Source: DATFRX01 sp035630615 (GTDB lineage Bacteria > Actinomycetota > Actinomycetes > Propionibacteriales > Nocardioidaceae). Taken from it: DNA of 13,287 nt. Positions 1 to 6,610 of the stretch are shown one piece after another (position 1 is the stretch's first letter; every line of letters starts with the position of its first letter). The position numbers and the translations under genes were made by a program. The stretch spans positions 1 through 13,287 of the forward strand of contig DASQKI010000084.1 of assembly GCA_035630615.1 (NCBI GenBank), written 5' to 3'. Under the pieces are notes generated by a model. The model saw nothing but the letters and a program-made list of their open reading frames with translations, ran no database searches and had not been told where the DNA came from.

Positions 1-135
1 CAGCAATCCACCCGCGACTACATCGCCCGCCGCACCGCTGAGGGGAAGACCGGCCGCGAGATCAAACGCTGCCTGGCTCGCTACGTCGCCCGCGACCTCT
101 ACCGCCTACTTGAACGTGGGGCGAGAGCGGCTTGA
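1..135 (+). pseudogene. IS110-type transposase, C-terminal end (cut by window edge)
   Basis: The first frame is open from base 1 to a TGA at 133-135 and encodes 44 residues, beginning inside a gene that lies mostly off the left edge. The peptide is basic, with the stretch TRDYIARRTAEGKTGREI followed by KRCLARYVARDLYRLL. From memory this matches the C-terminal tail found in many actinobacterial IS110 (IS116/IS110/IS902, Transposase_20) transposases. These are RuvC-like DEDD recombinases guided by an element-encoded bridge RNA. No catalytic residue is inside the window, so I cannot tell whether the gene is complete outside it. It is a different subtype from the IS110 remnant at 3526-3960, whose tail has another sequence. 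Confidence 0.6.
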
Positions 136-298
136 CGAAGCATAGGAGCGTCGCAACGCGCCTGCGGCACGGGTGCGAACCGCGGCCGAGTGCAAGCGAC
201 AAGACCGCTCGGAGATAGAGACCGAGCCCGGGATGTGCCCCGCGGCGAGCGTTCCCTCGCGACCGGTAGCAGGCAAGAGCTTGTCGGGGATCTGCCGA

Positions 299-697
299 TC
301 ACCCTGGTGGCGCGCTGCCGTGGCGGTGCGCCACCTTCCACTCGCCGTCTTCCCGCCGGTAGATCTGCGTTGCTCGCAGGCTGTAGGTGCTCGGCATCCC
401 AGTGACCGACGCCGACGTGTGCTCGAACCCAACGGTGTATGCGACATCACCAAAGACCTCGGCCTTGAGCAACTCGAACTCGTACGAGGTGCAATCCGCG
501 AAGCTCTCTGCGAGATGCGCGAACAGTTCATCGATCTCGGTCTGCCCGCTGGCGTTCCTCCATGCGCCGAGAACCGTCACCGGGTCGTTCCGTGACCAAA
601 TGGCACGGCGCGGCGATGCGTCGCCGTTGTGAACTGCCACTTCCGCGTCCCTGAGGACCGTGTGCACCCAGGTCAGGAACTCCTCGCGCTCGCTCAT
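299..697 (-). CDS. SnoaL-like / NTF2-fold protein (DUF4440/SnoaL_3 type)
   Basis: A 132-residue soluble protein of the size usual for single-domain NTF2-like proteins. It starts with a helix (residues 1-25) and has the motif WSRNDPVTVLGAW at 34-46. It ends in LRATQIYRREDGEWKVAHRH (107-126), the strand-turn-strand ending typical of SnoaL_3/DUF4440 proteins. Members form a cone-shaped barrel that binds small ligands. Some are polyketide cyclases or isomerases, many have no known role, and no substrate can be read here. The gene follows the aminotransferase on the same strand but is separated by 132 bases and a strong hairpin, so it is probably transcribed separately. No Shine-Dalgarno is well placed. 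A CAGCAT lies six bases before the ATG, a weak match to a leaderless -10. Family assignment is firm, function unknown. Confidence 0.82.
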   Translation of the reverse strand: MSEREEFLTWVHTVLRDAEVAVHNGDASPRRAIWSRNDPVTVLGAWRNASGQTEIDELFAHLAESFADCTSYEFELLKAEVFGDVAYTVGFEHTSASVTGMPSTYSLRATQIYRREDGEWKVAHRHGSAPPG

Positions 698-768
698 CCT
701 TCAATGCTGCTACATGATGACGCCACTAGCACCGGAAGCGAGAGTCGCGCGATGTGCGTTTCTCGCCT

Positions 769-787
769 CCGCCGCCTCAGGCGGCGG
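769..787 (-). terminator. GC-rich hairpin after the aminotransferase gene
   Basis: Eight perfect G/C pairs (CCGCCGCC at 769-776 with GGCGGCGG at 780-787) close a three-base loop, 43 bases beyond the aminotransferase stop codon. There is no clear U tract, as is common for terminators in high-GC actinobacteria. The position between two genes on the same strand suggests it separates their transcripts. Confidence 0.55.
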
Positions 788-829
788 TAGGACGTGCCTG
801 CGGGAACTGGGGAGACAGCGCCGCACGTG

Positions 830-2143
830 TCAGTCCACGAAAGCGTCGGCCCTGGTCAGAGCGTCGTCCAGGATCGCCAGCCCAGTGGCGGCGTCTTCGT
901 CGTTGACGTTGAGCGGTGGCGCGATGTGGACACGGTTGCCCAGGACGAGCGGGAGCAGATCGCGGTCCAGGCATGCCTTGGAGAACGCGGTCATCGGGGC
1001 ATTCGCCTCGCCGGTGGCACCGACCGGGGCGAGCGGCCCCTTGGTCTCCCGATCGCGCACCAGTTCGACGGTCCACAGCCCGCCGATGCCACGCACATCC
1101 CCAGCACATGGGTGGGTCTCGGCCAGCTTCGTGAGACCGGGCTCGAGGATGTCTCTCCCGAGACGTGCTGCTGCCGCCACTGTGTGTTCCTCGTGCATCG
1201 CGCGAATGGCGCCCACAGCGGCCGCGCATGCGAGTGGGTGCCCGCTGTAGGTCATGCCTGCGGGGTAGGGGCTCCGGGTGAACGTCTCGTAGATGGCGGC
1301 GCCAACCAGGACGCCGCCGAGCGGCACATAGCCGGAGTTCACCCCCTTGGCGAAGACCAGGAGGTCCGGGGCGACGCCGTCATGGTCGACGCCGAACCAG
1401 ACACCGGTGCGGCCGAATCCGACGAGCACCTCGTCGGCGATGAAGACGATGCCATGTCGCGTGCACAGGTCCCGAACCCCCCGTAGGTACCCAGCCGGCG
1501 GCACGATGACCCCCGAGCTGCCGGTCACCGGCTCCAGGACCAGCGCGGCGATGGTGGAGGGACCTTCGAGAAGGATCACCTGCTCGAGATGCCTGAGTGC
1601 CGACTCGCGCTCCTCTTCCGCCGTACTCGACCCGAACGCAGAGCGGTAGAGGAAGGGGCCGAAGAAGTGGACGACGCCCGCCGAGCCCGTGTCCGAAGCC
1701 CAACGGCGCGGGTCGCCGGTGAGGTGGATGGAGGTCGTGGTCGAGCCGTGGTACGAGCGGTACGCGGCGAGCACCTTCGGCCGCCCGGTGTGCAGGCGGG
1801 CCATCCGTACGGCGTGCTCGATGGCCTCCGTACCGCCCGTGGTGAACAGCACGTGCCCCAGGCCCGCCGGCGCGACGTCGACGATGAGCCGAGCCGCCTC
1901 ACCGCGGATGTCCGAAGCATGGCCGGGAGCAAGCGTGCAGAGCCGATCGGCCTGCTCTTTGACCGCGGCGACGACGGCTGGGTGTTGGTGACCAAGACTC
2001 GTGAATACAAGCTGCGAACAGAAGTCCAGGTAACGCCGGCCATCGGCATCGATGACGTAACTCCCGGAGCCGCCCACGAAGGTCGGCACGTCGCGCGGTC
2101 CTTGCATCGTCCAGGGGTGGAAGACCAACTCGTCGAGATCCAT
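830..2143 (-). CDS. Class III PLP-dependent aminotransferase (taurine/omega-amino acid type)
   Basis: A 437-residue full-length fold-type I class III aminotransferase. Visible landmarks are FCSQLVFTSLGHQHP (41-55), the cofactor phosphate loop TGGTEA (102-107), the YHG motif (131-133), IADEVLVGFGRTG (235-247) with Asp237 expected to contact the pyridine nitrogen, and FAKGVNSGYVPLGG (264-277) with Lys266 as the Schiff-base lysine. TYSGHPLAC (298-306) completes the cofactor site. The N-terminal FHPWTMQG resembles enzymes annotated as taurine-pyruvate or omega-amino acid:pyruvate aminotransferases. It should move an amino group from an omega- or beta-amino donor to a keto acid, but the donor cannot be fixed from sequence. 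The start is supported by GAGGTG four bases before the ATG. It stands alone: upstream is a broken DUF4389 gene and downstream a terminator-like hairpin. A link to the betaine genes 5 kb away is possible but unsupported. Confidence 0.9.
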   Translation of the reverse strand: MDLDELVFHPWTMQGPRDVPTFVGGSGSYVIDADGRRYLDFCSQLVFTSLGHQHPAVVAAVKEQADRLCTLAPGHASDIRGEAARLIVDVAPAGLGHVLFTTGGTEAIEHAVRMARLHTGRPKVLAAYRSYHGSTTTSIHLTGDPRRWASDTGSAGVVHFFGPFLYRSAFGSSTAEEERESALRHLEQVILLEGPSTIAALVLEPVTGSSGVIVPPAGYLRGVRDLCTRHGIVFIADEVLVGFGRTGVWFGVDHDGVAPDLLVFAKGVNSGYVPLGGVLVGAAIYETFTRSPYPAGMTYSGHPLACAAAVGAIRAMHEEHTVAAAARLGRDILEPGLTKLAETHPCAGDVRGIGGLWTVELVRDRETKGPLAPVGATGEANAPMTAFSKACLDRDLLPLVLGNRVHIAPPLNVNDEDAATGLAILDDALTRADAFVD

Positions 2144-2147
2144 GCCG

Positions 2148-2153
2148 CACCTC
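2148..2153 (-). promoter_or_regulatory. Shine-Dalgarno of the aminotransferase gene
   Basis: GAGGTG on the minus strand lies four bases before the ATG at 2143-2141 and supports that start. This gene, the BHMT-like gene and the broken DUF4389 gene have clear ribosome-binding sites, unlike most others in the window. Confidence 0.6.
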
Positions 2154-2365
2154 GCCTACCTGAGCGGATCGGTTCATCCCACTGTCCGCCGCACGCGGGA
2201 GTTCCACAAGTGCCCAAGATCAAACCCTGGGGGCTCGTGCATCTGGCCTCTCTCGCGGCTGGAAAGACGCAGTTTCCGACTGTGCGGAGCCTTTCAAACG
2301 CGGGGTCGGCGCAGCATGATCGTGGTGCTGGTGGAGGGTCCTCACCGTCTTAGGAGGTCGGTGTT

Positions 2366-2994
2366 TTACGGTGCGAGTCGGAATGGTGGGTACGCGTCGG
2401 TCGCGAGGGTGAAGGCGTACGCGACGACTCGGTTTTGCCACCGGATGACGCCTTCGACGAAGTCGAAGGTGCCCCGGGGTAGCGCCGGGTGAAGAGGATG
2501 GCGAACCAGGCCACGATCGCTGCGATCACCGCGGCGATCGACAGGAAGAAGAGCACGATGTGGTGGGGGATGGCCAGGAACCACTTCACCAGGGGGAGCC
2601 ACCGGTTGAGATCCCGGGCGGCATCGGGATAGGCGTAGTCGAGATGAACGGACTGGTGGTCGGTGGTCGACGGGTACCGGTCGTCCATCAACGCCAGATA
2701 GGCGGCGACCCGGTTGGAGAACCGCTGCAACTCCAGGTTCCAGTCGAACCACCACCGCGGGTACTTCTGGCGGAACAGGATCATCAACATCGGCCCGACG
2801 AACAACAGGCCGCCGGCGCCCCCAAGCCACCGTGATCGCTTCGCTACCCGGCGACCGCCACGTCGCGCCGGAGACCGCTTCCAGCACGATGGCGGTGGGG
2901 ACGGCGGCAAAGATCCGGAAACCCGTACTCACTCGGTTGAGGTCTCGATCCGGGTAGTCGACGGAGAATCTGACGGGTACATCACCTGCTGCAT
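2366..2994 (-). pseudogene. DUF4389 membrane protein gene, broken by three single-base indels
   Basis: Three frames must be joined to read a DUF4389 protein. The ATG at 2994 has GAGGTGA seven bases upstream and begins MQQVMYP. One C is missing at 2975-2977 before VRFSVDYPDRDLNR. One extra base sits in the five-C run at 2819-2823, before GGLLFVGPMLMILFRQKYP. One base is missing in CCCCGGGG at 2472-2479, before RGTFDFVEGVIRW. Correcting all three gives exactly 210 codons, including a TAA stop at 2366-2368, and a 209-residue product. That product holds two DUF4389-like repeats, each with a (V/Y)DY/YPD..RDLNR start, hydrophobic helices and an RYP/KYP-x(3-5)-FD turn. The second repeat carries the long membrane segment IVLFFLSIAAVIAAIVAWFA. 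DUF4389 proteins are predicted integral membrane proteins of unknown function. As written the gene cannot make the full protein. Real decay or consensus sequence error are both possible. Confidence 0.82.
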
Positions 2995-3525
2995 CGGGCA
3001 GTCACCTCACTTGTCGTGTGGGGTGCCATTCCACCGGGCTGCCGCCGTCCTCGCGCCAGCCATGCGCTTCGGGTTGATCCATCGGCGGGGTCGTCTCTCG
3101 CCCGAGGCGATGCCGAAGCGGCAGCGGCGTCTCCATCAGCACTGCGCTCACCCACCGTCGAGGGTTCTGGCTGACGTTCTCACACGACAGCGGAAACGGG
3201 CCGAGATGCAGTACGTTGAGCCGATCGAGACCAGCGCGCGACGGTACTGCGCTATGCGCGTGCCGACGCGGCGATATGAGGGCTGCTCACGCGGCCCCCT
3301 GAACTTCCTGTCATCAGCGTAAGGCGTTTTGGGTCAAGGTCTTGGCCGGTGCCCGTTCCGTCGTCTGGCCCTGCATAGCTGTGATGGGGGTGGTCCCTGC
3401 AGCGTGTAATCGGGTTGGTCAGACACGGTCGGGGCTGCCCGTGATGACAGGCGAGGTACTGGTTGGTCCTCAATGCCGCGGAGGGCTCGCCCCGGCCGCC
3501 AGGTCTCGATCCGCCGCGTCCGCTG
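2995..3525. other. Intergenic stretch with no convincing gene
   Basis: About 530 bases between the DUF4389 pseudogene and the IS110 remnant. No tRNA, clear promoter or repeat was seen. On the minus strand one frame is open from about 3290 to a TGA at 3003-3005, nine bases before the DUF4389 start. Its 3' part (ATG at 3136) would give about 44 residues beginning METPLPLRH. Third-position G/C bias is only moderate and I recognise no family, so I do not call it a gene. The part next to 3526 probably includes the right end of the decayed IS110 element, but IS110 ends lack inverted repeats and I cannot place the boundary. Confidence 0.4.
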
Positions 3526-3960
3526 TCAGGCGGCGATGGGTGTTATCGGTGCCCGCTTCCCGTGTATGGCGATGGCCGGGTCCCAGGCCTGGCCGGTGGT
3601 GATGACGGCGTGCAGGTGTCGCAGGATCGCGGCCGCGATCACGGTCTGAGCCTGAGTGGCGGTGAGCCTGTTGGTCTCCCGGGTGGTCAGGTGCCGGTAG
3701 CGGGCCGCATAGACGGGGTTGGTCTGCAGGGCGCCCCAGACGGCTCGCCAGGCCGCGACTCAGCCGTGGCCGGCCCTGCCCGGTGAGCTTGGTGCGGCCG
3801 GTGTAGGTGCCCGAGAGCTTCTCCCGCGGCGCCAGGCCGGCGTCCTTGACCAGGGCTCGGGCGGTGAGGAACCGGCGTGGATCCCCGGTCTCGGCGAGGA
3901 TCGCCGCCGCACCGACCGCGGCTGACCAGGCAACGGCCGGAACGTTGGAGCTCAGTCACA
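3526..3960 (-). pseudogene. Decayed IS110-family transposase, C-terminal half only
   Basis: Read on the minus strand, the sequence gives AAAILAETGDPRRF, then ARALVKDAGLAPREKLSGTY and TGRTKLTGQGRPRL. After a frameshift near 3757 it continues AAWRAVWGALQTNPVYAARY, RHLTTRETNRL, TQAQTVIAAAILRHLHAVIT and TTGQAWDPAIA, ending at a TGA (3526-3528). This is the Transposase_20 (IS116/IS110/IS902) C-terminal domain, which carries the conserved serine region of these enzymes. The N-terminal DEDD RuvC-like half is absent: an in-frame stop lies just upstream of the conserved part and the sequence then loses similarity. The copy is truncated and frameshifted and cannot be active. The region expected to encode a bridge RNA in IS110-group elements (upstream of the transposase) is gone. 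Confidence 0.85.
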
Positions 3961-4031
3961 TGCCGCACCGCGTGCGAGCGCTGGCGGCGCAATGACGCAC
4001 CTCCGGGCATCAGGACTGACGCCTGTCGCAT

Positions 4032-4055
4032 TGCGGTTGGTTCGCCCCAACCGCA
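4032..4055. terminator. Perfect 9-bp hairpin downstream of the GNAT gene
   Basis: TGCGGTTGG (4032-4040) and CCAACCGCA (4047-4055) pair perfectly around a six-base loop, 43 bases past the GNAT stop codon (minus strand). No U tract follows on either strand. It lies between the GNAT gene and the IS110 remnant and is best read as a U-less actinobacterial terminator for the GNAT transcript. Confidence 0.5.
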
Positions 4056-4098
4056 GCAGTTTCCAGGTATCCGACATCGCATGGGCGCTGTCGTGGTG

Positions 4099-4923
4099 TC
4101 ACCTGCTTTGTTGGCGCCGGGCTGGCCGCAGCCAGGCGGTCCAGCGCTCCAGCGGCACGTAGCCCATCCGTTCGTATGTCGGTCGCCCGTCGTCACTGGC
4201 GATCAGGACAGCTGGCGCTTCCGGGTCGGCCAGGCTCGCCGCCCACGTGACTGCAGCGCCTGCCCCCTTTCCTCGTGCGGCGCGAAGTGTGGCGACGTAT
4301 TCGACAAGGGTTGTCCCGGCGGCCTGGTGGGCGGCGGCCACGGCGACCGCCTCGCCATCGACGTATCCCAGCCACACTCGGGTGGCGCCGTCGAGCAGGC
4401 CAGGGCGCAGCACGCTGCCCGGTGTACTGCCGGGCATCGGGTAGCCCGCGATCAACACGCGCTCTGCCACCGCGAGCGTGTCGTCGTCGCGCACCTCAAC
4501 CACGTCGACGCCCTCGGAGCCTCCGGCCGGGCGGCGGGCCGGGAAGCGCACCATGAGGGGAGGATGGCCAAGTAGGACGAGTCCGTGTGGGGCGAGGTCA
4601 GGGGTCAACCATGGGTTGAGTAAGAAGTACGCGGTCGTGGCCGGGATCAAGTCCGCGATCTCGGCGACGAGTGAGGCTGATTCCGGCTCCGGGACCGGCT
4701 GGGTGAGTATCACGGGATTGGTCAGGTCACCGCTGTCACCGACTAGCGCACCGGCCCAGCGGTCGGTCCGGCGCGCGGGTCGCTTGAGTGCCGAGGCGAC
4801 GGCGATCGGCCACGACGCGTGCACCAGGACCGCACGCCTCTTGAGCGTGTCGTCAGGCGGGGCGTCGGACTCCCACCCGTTAGTCAGGTGCTCACCCTCG
4901 GCGGGAACGATCGATTCGCCCAT
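4099..4923 (-). CDS. GNAT-family N-acetyltransferase
   Basis: A 274-residue protein whose last ~120 residues form a GNAT acetyl-CoA-dependent acyltransferase domain. It contains LGYVDGEAVAVAAAH, then LVEYVATLRAARGKGAGAAV (about 206-225) with the acetyl-CoA pyrophosphate loop R-G-K-G-A-G. Then come LIASDDGRPTYERMGYVPLE (about 240-259), the C-terminal motif B region, and WTAWLRP. The N-terminal ~150 residues are less conserved and probably a second, degenerate domain; the substrate is unknown. I chose the ATG at 4923, because a CACGAT lies exactly six bases upstream, matching the leaderless spacing seen elsewhere, and the 22 extra residues from an in-frame GTG at 4989 look unlike family N-termini. 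Neither start has a convincing Shine-Dalgarno. It is divergent from the RemA-like gene, with 130 bases between starts. The hairpin at 4032-4055 follows it. Confidence 0.82.
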   Translation of the reverse strand: MGESIVPAEGEHLTNGWESDAPPDDTLKRRAVLVHASWPIAVASALKRPARRTDRWAGALVGDSGDLTNPVILTQPVPEPESASLVAEIADLIPATTAYFLLNPWLTPDLAPHGLVLLGHPPLMVRFPARRPAGGSEGVDVVEVRDDDTLAVAERVLIAGYPMPGSTPGSVLRPGLLDGATRVWLGYVDGEAVAVAAAHQAAGTTLVEYVATLRAARGKGAGAAVTWAASLADPEAPAVLIASDDGRPTYERMGYVPLERWTAWLRPARRQQSR

Positions 4924-5053
4924 CGCTCCATCGTGGCCGATCGGCCACGTGTCCGGAAGAGACAGCCCGCTCGCGGCGAAAAGACGCACGTCGCGCGGCC
5001 AGCTACGTTTGCACGCCGGGTCAGAGGTCGGTGCGCAATGACAAGATGGCTAC

Positions 5054-5392
5054 GTGGCATCGGATTCCCGCATGGTGGCATTGGGCTTTGGCAAGTTCGC
5101 ACGCGCCGACCGCATCTTCGCCTTGGAGCGAATCACCGGGGAGGAACGCGGCGATGGCCACCGCACTCGGGTCTGGATCGACGGGGTTGCCGACCCCTTG
5201 ATCGCTTCCAGGACAGAGATCACGATTCTTCGCGATATGGGCCAGGAATCCGCCGTCGCTGCACCCGAGCTCGACGAGGCAATGGACCTCGCCGCGCGTC
5301 TGGCGGCCGCGGCCGAGGAGGGTCGGGTGGATCTGAGCGACCTGGGCCGGCGAGCGCGACGCCTTCTCGCCACGACAACCTCATCGTCATAG
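5054..5392 (+). CDS. Small RemA/DUF370-like protein
   Basis: A 112-residue protein starting with GTG. Residues 7-25, MVALGFGKFARADRIFALE, resemble the opening of the RemA/DUF370 family (NIGFGN...ANRI.AI in Bacillus RemA). They are followed by RTRVWIDG and PLIASRTEITIL (38-59), matching the later strands. The C-terminal third (70-105) is a charged, probably helical extension absent from the short Bacillus proteins. RemA is a DNA-binding regulator of biofilm matrix genes in Bacillus; nothing here shows the same role. An internal ATG at 5072 would give a start closer to RemA. I kept the GTG because CAAGAT lies exactly six bases before it (weak leaderless -10) and no Shine-Dalgarno supports either. 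The usual neighbour of remA, guanylate kinase, is not present. Coding status is likely; family placement is from remembered motifs. Confidence 0.62.
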   Translation: MASDSRMVALGFGKFARADRIFALERITGEERGDGHRTRVWIDGVADPLIASRTEITILRDMGQESAVAAPELDEAMDLAARLAAAAEEGRVDLSDLGRRARRLLATTTSSS

Positions 5393-5729
5393 GGACCGGG
5401 GATTTCGGCAGGCCGCCGCTACGTTGAGTGACCTGCCATCTCGCCGCGGAGTGACGCGCCTGCTAACGAGAGCGCGGCTGGTTTCGGAGGCTCGGGATAG
5501 GCCGAATCGAGCATGCCTCGTCGAACGCATCGATCTACAAGTTCCTTCATGTCCATGCGTTGACCTGGATTCCTTGGTGGACCTGTTGGCGCGTCTCGCT
5601 GCCCAGACGGGTCGGTCAGAAACGCCGCAACCGGCTCCCATCAGCAGTACGCCGAGGCGTTCGTTAGCCCCCGGTCACTGAGAATCTTTGCGAACGGGGT
5701 ATCTGAGACACCTAAGCGGGCAGCGTGAT

Positions 5730-5764
5730 ACTGACCTGACCTTCTGTCAGTTGGGGTTCCCCAA
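5730..5764. repeat. Two adjacent short inverted repeats
   Basis: ACTGAC (5730-5735) is the reverse complement of GTCAGT (5746-5751), with a ten-base spacer. TTGGGG (5751-5756) and CCCCAA (5759-5764) flank two bases, making a 14-base palindrome. The first could be a regulator half-site pair. The second could form a small stem. They lie about 115 bases before the pentapeptide/DinB start, too far for its core promoter. Function not known. Confidence 0.3.
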
Positions 5765-5865
5765 GCGGACGCCTGCTCAGCGGCCCGCAAGCCGGAGCTC
5801 GACAGCGTTGGAATAGTTGGCACGCTTCGGCCCGGTTGTGGAGGAACACCGTCGACGCGCCCTTC

Positions 5866-5871
5866 TAGGCT
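5866..5871 (+). promoter_or_regulatory. -10 element TAGGCT, leaderless promoter
   Basis: TAGGCT fits the actinobacterial -10 consensus TANNNT and ends exactly six bases before the ATG at 5878. Transcription starting about seven bases downstream would begin at the start codon, giving a leaderless mRNA. No Shine-Dalgarno is present, which agrees with this. Confidence 0.6.
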
Positions 5872-5877
5872 GTCCGC

Positions 5878-6588
5878 ATGCGACGCTTCGACGACGAGGA
5901 CCTCACCGGCGCGGAGTTCCGCGAGTGCGACCTGAGCAGGGCGAGGCTGGTCGGCGTGGTCATGCAGGACGCCGAGATCGACGGCCTGGTCACCAACCTT
6001 GTGGTCAACGGGGTGGAGGTGATGCAGTATGTCGAGGCCGAGCTGGACCGCCGGCACCCGGTGCGGCTGCTGATCCGGTCGGATGATCCCGCCGAGCTGC
6101 AGGAGGGCTGGCGGCAGCTGCGCGGCGACTGGGCCGCGACCGTCGAGCGGGTCAGGTCCATGCCCAGGGGTAGCGAGCACGTCGGCGTCGACGGCGAGTG
6201 GTCGATGGTCCAGACGCTGCGTCATCTCGTCTTCGTGCACGACTCGTGGTTTCGGCGCTGCGTACTCGGGCTGGACGAGCCGTTCACGGCGATGGGTCTG
6301 GCGTCGCCCTTCGTGCCCGACCAGGAGGAGCAGGGGCTCGACCCGGCCGCCAGGCCGAGCCTCGACGACGTGCTCGGTGTGCGCGACCGACAGGCGCCTG
6401 AGGTCGCGGCGTGGCTGGCCGAGGTCACCCCCGATCAGTTCGGGCAGACCGCACCGGTGCCCGACGGCGACAGGTGGCCGCCGTACGCCAGGGGTCGGTC
6501 GGTGCGTCAGTGCCTCGGCACCGTGCTCAACGAGGAGTGGGAACACCACGGTTTCTGCGTGCGCGACCTCGACAAGCTGAGCGGCTGA
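5878..6588 (+). CDS. Pentapeptide-repeat / DinB-fold fusion protein
   Basis: A 236-residue protein in two parts. Residues 1-45 read as short pentapeptide repeats (DLTGAEFRECDLSRARLVGV), which form a right-handed beta-helix. Residues about 60-230 look like a DinB_2/mycothiol-transferase-type four-helix bundle. They contain TLRHLVFVHDSWFRRCVLGL (113-132) with His116 and His121, and LNEEWEHHGFCVRDLDKL (217-234) with His223/His224. These are the positions expected to supply the metal-binding histidines of DinB proteins. In actinobacteria such proteins are often mycothiol-dependent S-transferases, but the substrate is unknown and the mycothiol link is inference. The pentapeptide segment may serve in partner binding. 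The start follows TAGGCT by six bases (leaderless). Short hairpins follow the stop. A second, different DinB protein lies at 8787-9311. Confidence 0.85.
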   Translation: MRRFDDEDLTGAEFRECDLSRARLVGVVMQDAEIDGLVTNLVVNGVEVMQYVEAELDRRHPVRLLIRSDDPAELQEGWRQLRGDWAATVERVRSMPRGSEHVGVDGEWSMVQTLRHLVFVHDSWFRRCVLGLDEPFTAMGLASPFVPDQEEQGLDPAARPSLDDVLGVRDRQAPEVAAWLAEVTPDQFGQTAPVPDGDRWPPYARGRSVRQCLGTVLNEEWEHHGFCVRDLDKLSG

Positions 6589-6610
6589 GGATCTCAGCCC
6601 CGCTCGGGGC
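6585..6610 (+). terminator. Tandem short hairpins at the end of the pentapeptide/DinB gene
   Basis: CTGAG/CTCAG with a three-base loop (6585-6597) overlaps the stop codon. GCCCC/GGGGC with a four-base loop (6597-6610) follows directly. Each stem is only five pairs and no U tract follows, so this is a weak terminator call based mainly on position. Confidence 0.35.

Larger units (their letters stand above)
5393..5877. other. Intergenic stretch with small palindromes, no convincing gene
   Basis: About 485 bases between the RemA-like gene and the pentapeptide/DinB gene. A plus-strand frame from TTG at 5424 to a TGA at 5679-5681 could encode 85 residues, but its codon use is mixed, with little third-position G/C bias, and it matches no family I know. 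I do not call it. The 3' part holds two adjacent short palindromes at 5730-5764 (described separately) and, at its end, the -10 of the next gene. Confidence 0.4.

Noticed and set aside
794..2353. Long plus-strand open frames across the aminotransferase region
   Set aside because: They are complements of a gene whose cofactor-binding motifs are all present on the minus strand.
2366..2994. Programmed ribosomal frameshifting as the explanation for the DUF4389 gene
   Set aside because: Three separate shifts (two needing an added base, one a removed base) would be required and no slippery heptamer with a downstream structure is evident. Indels or sequence errors are simpler.
5424..5681. An 85-residue plus-strand open frame after the RemA-like gene
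   Set aside because: It has a TTG start without a Shine-Dalgarno or -10 at the right spacing, little third-position G/C bias and no known family. Kept only as part of the gap description.
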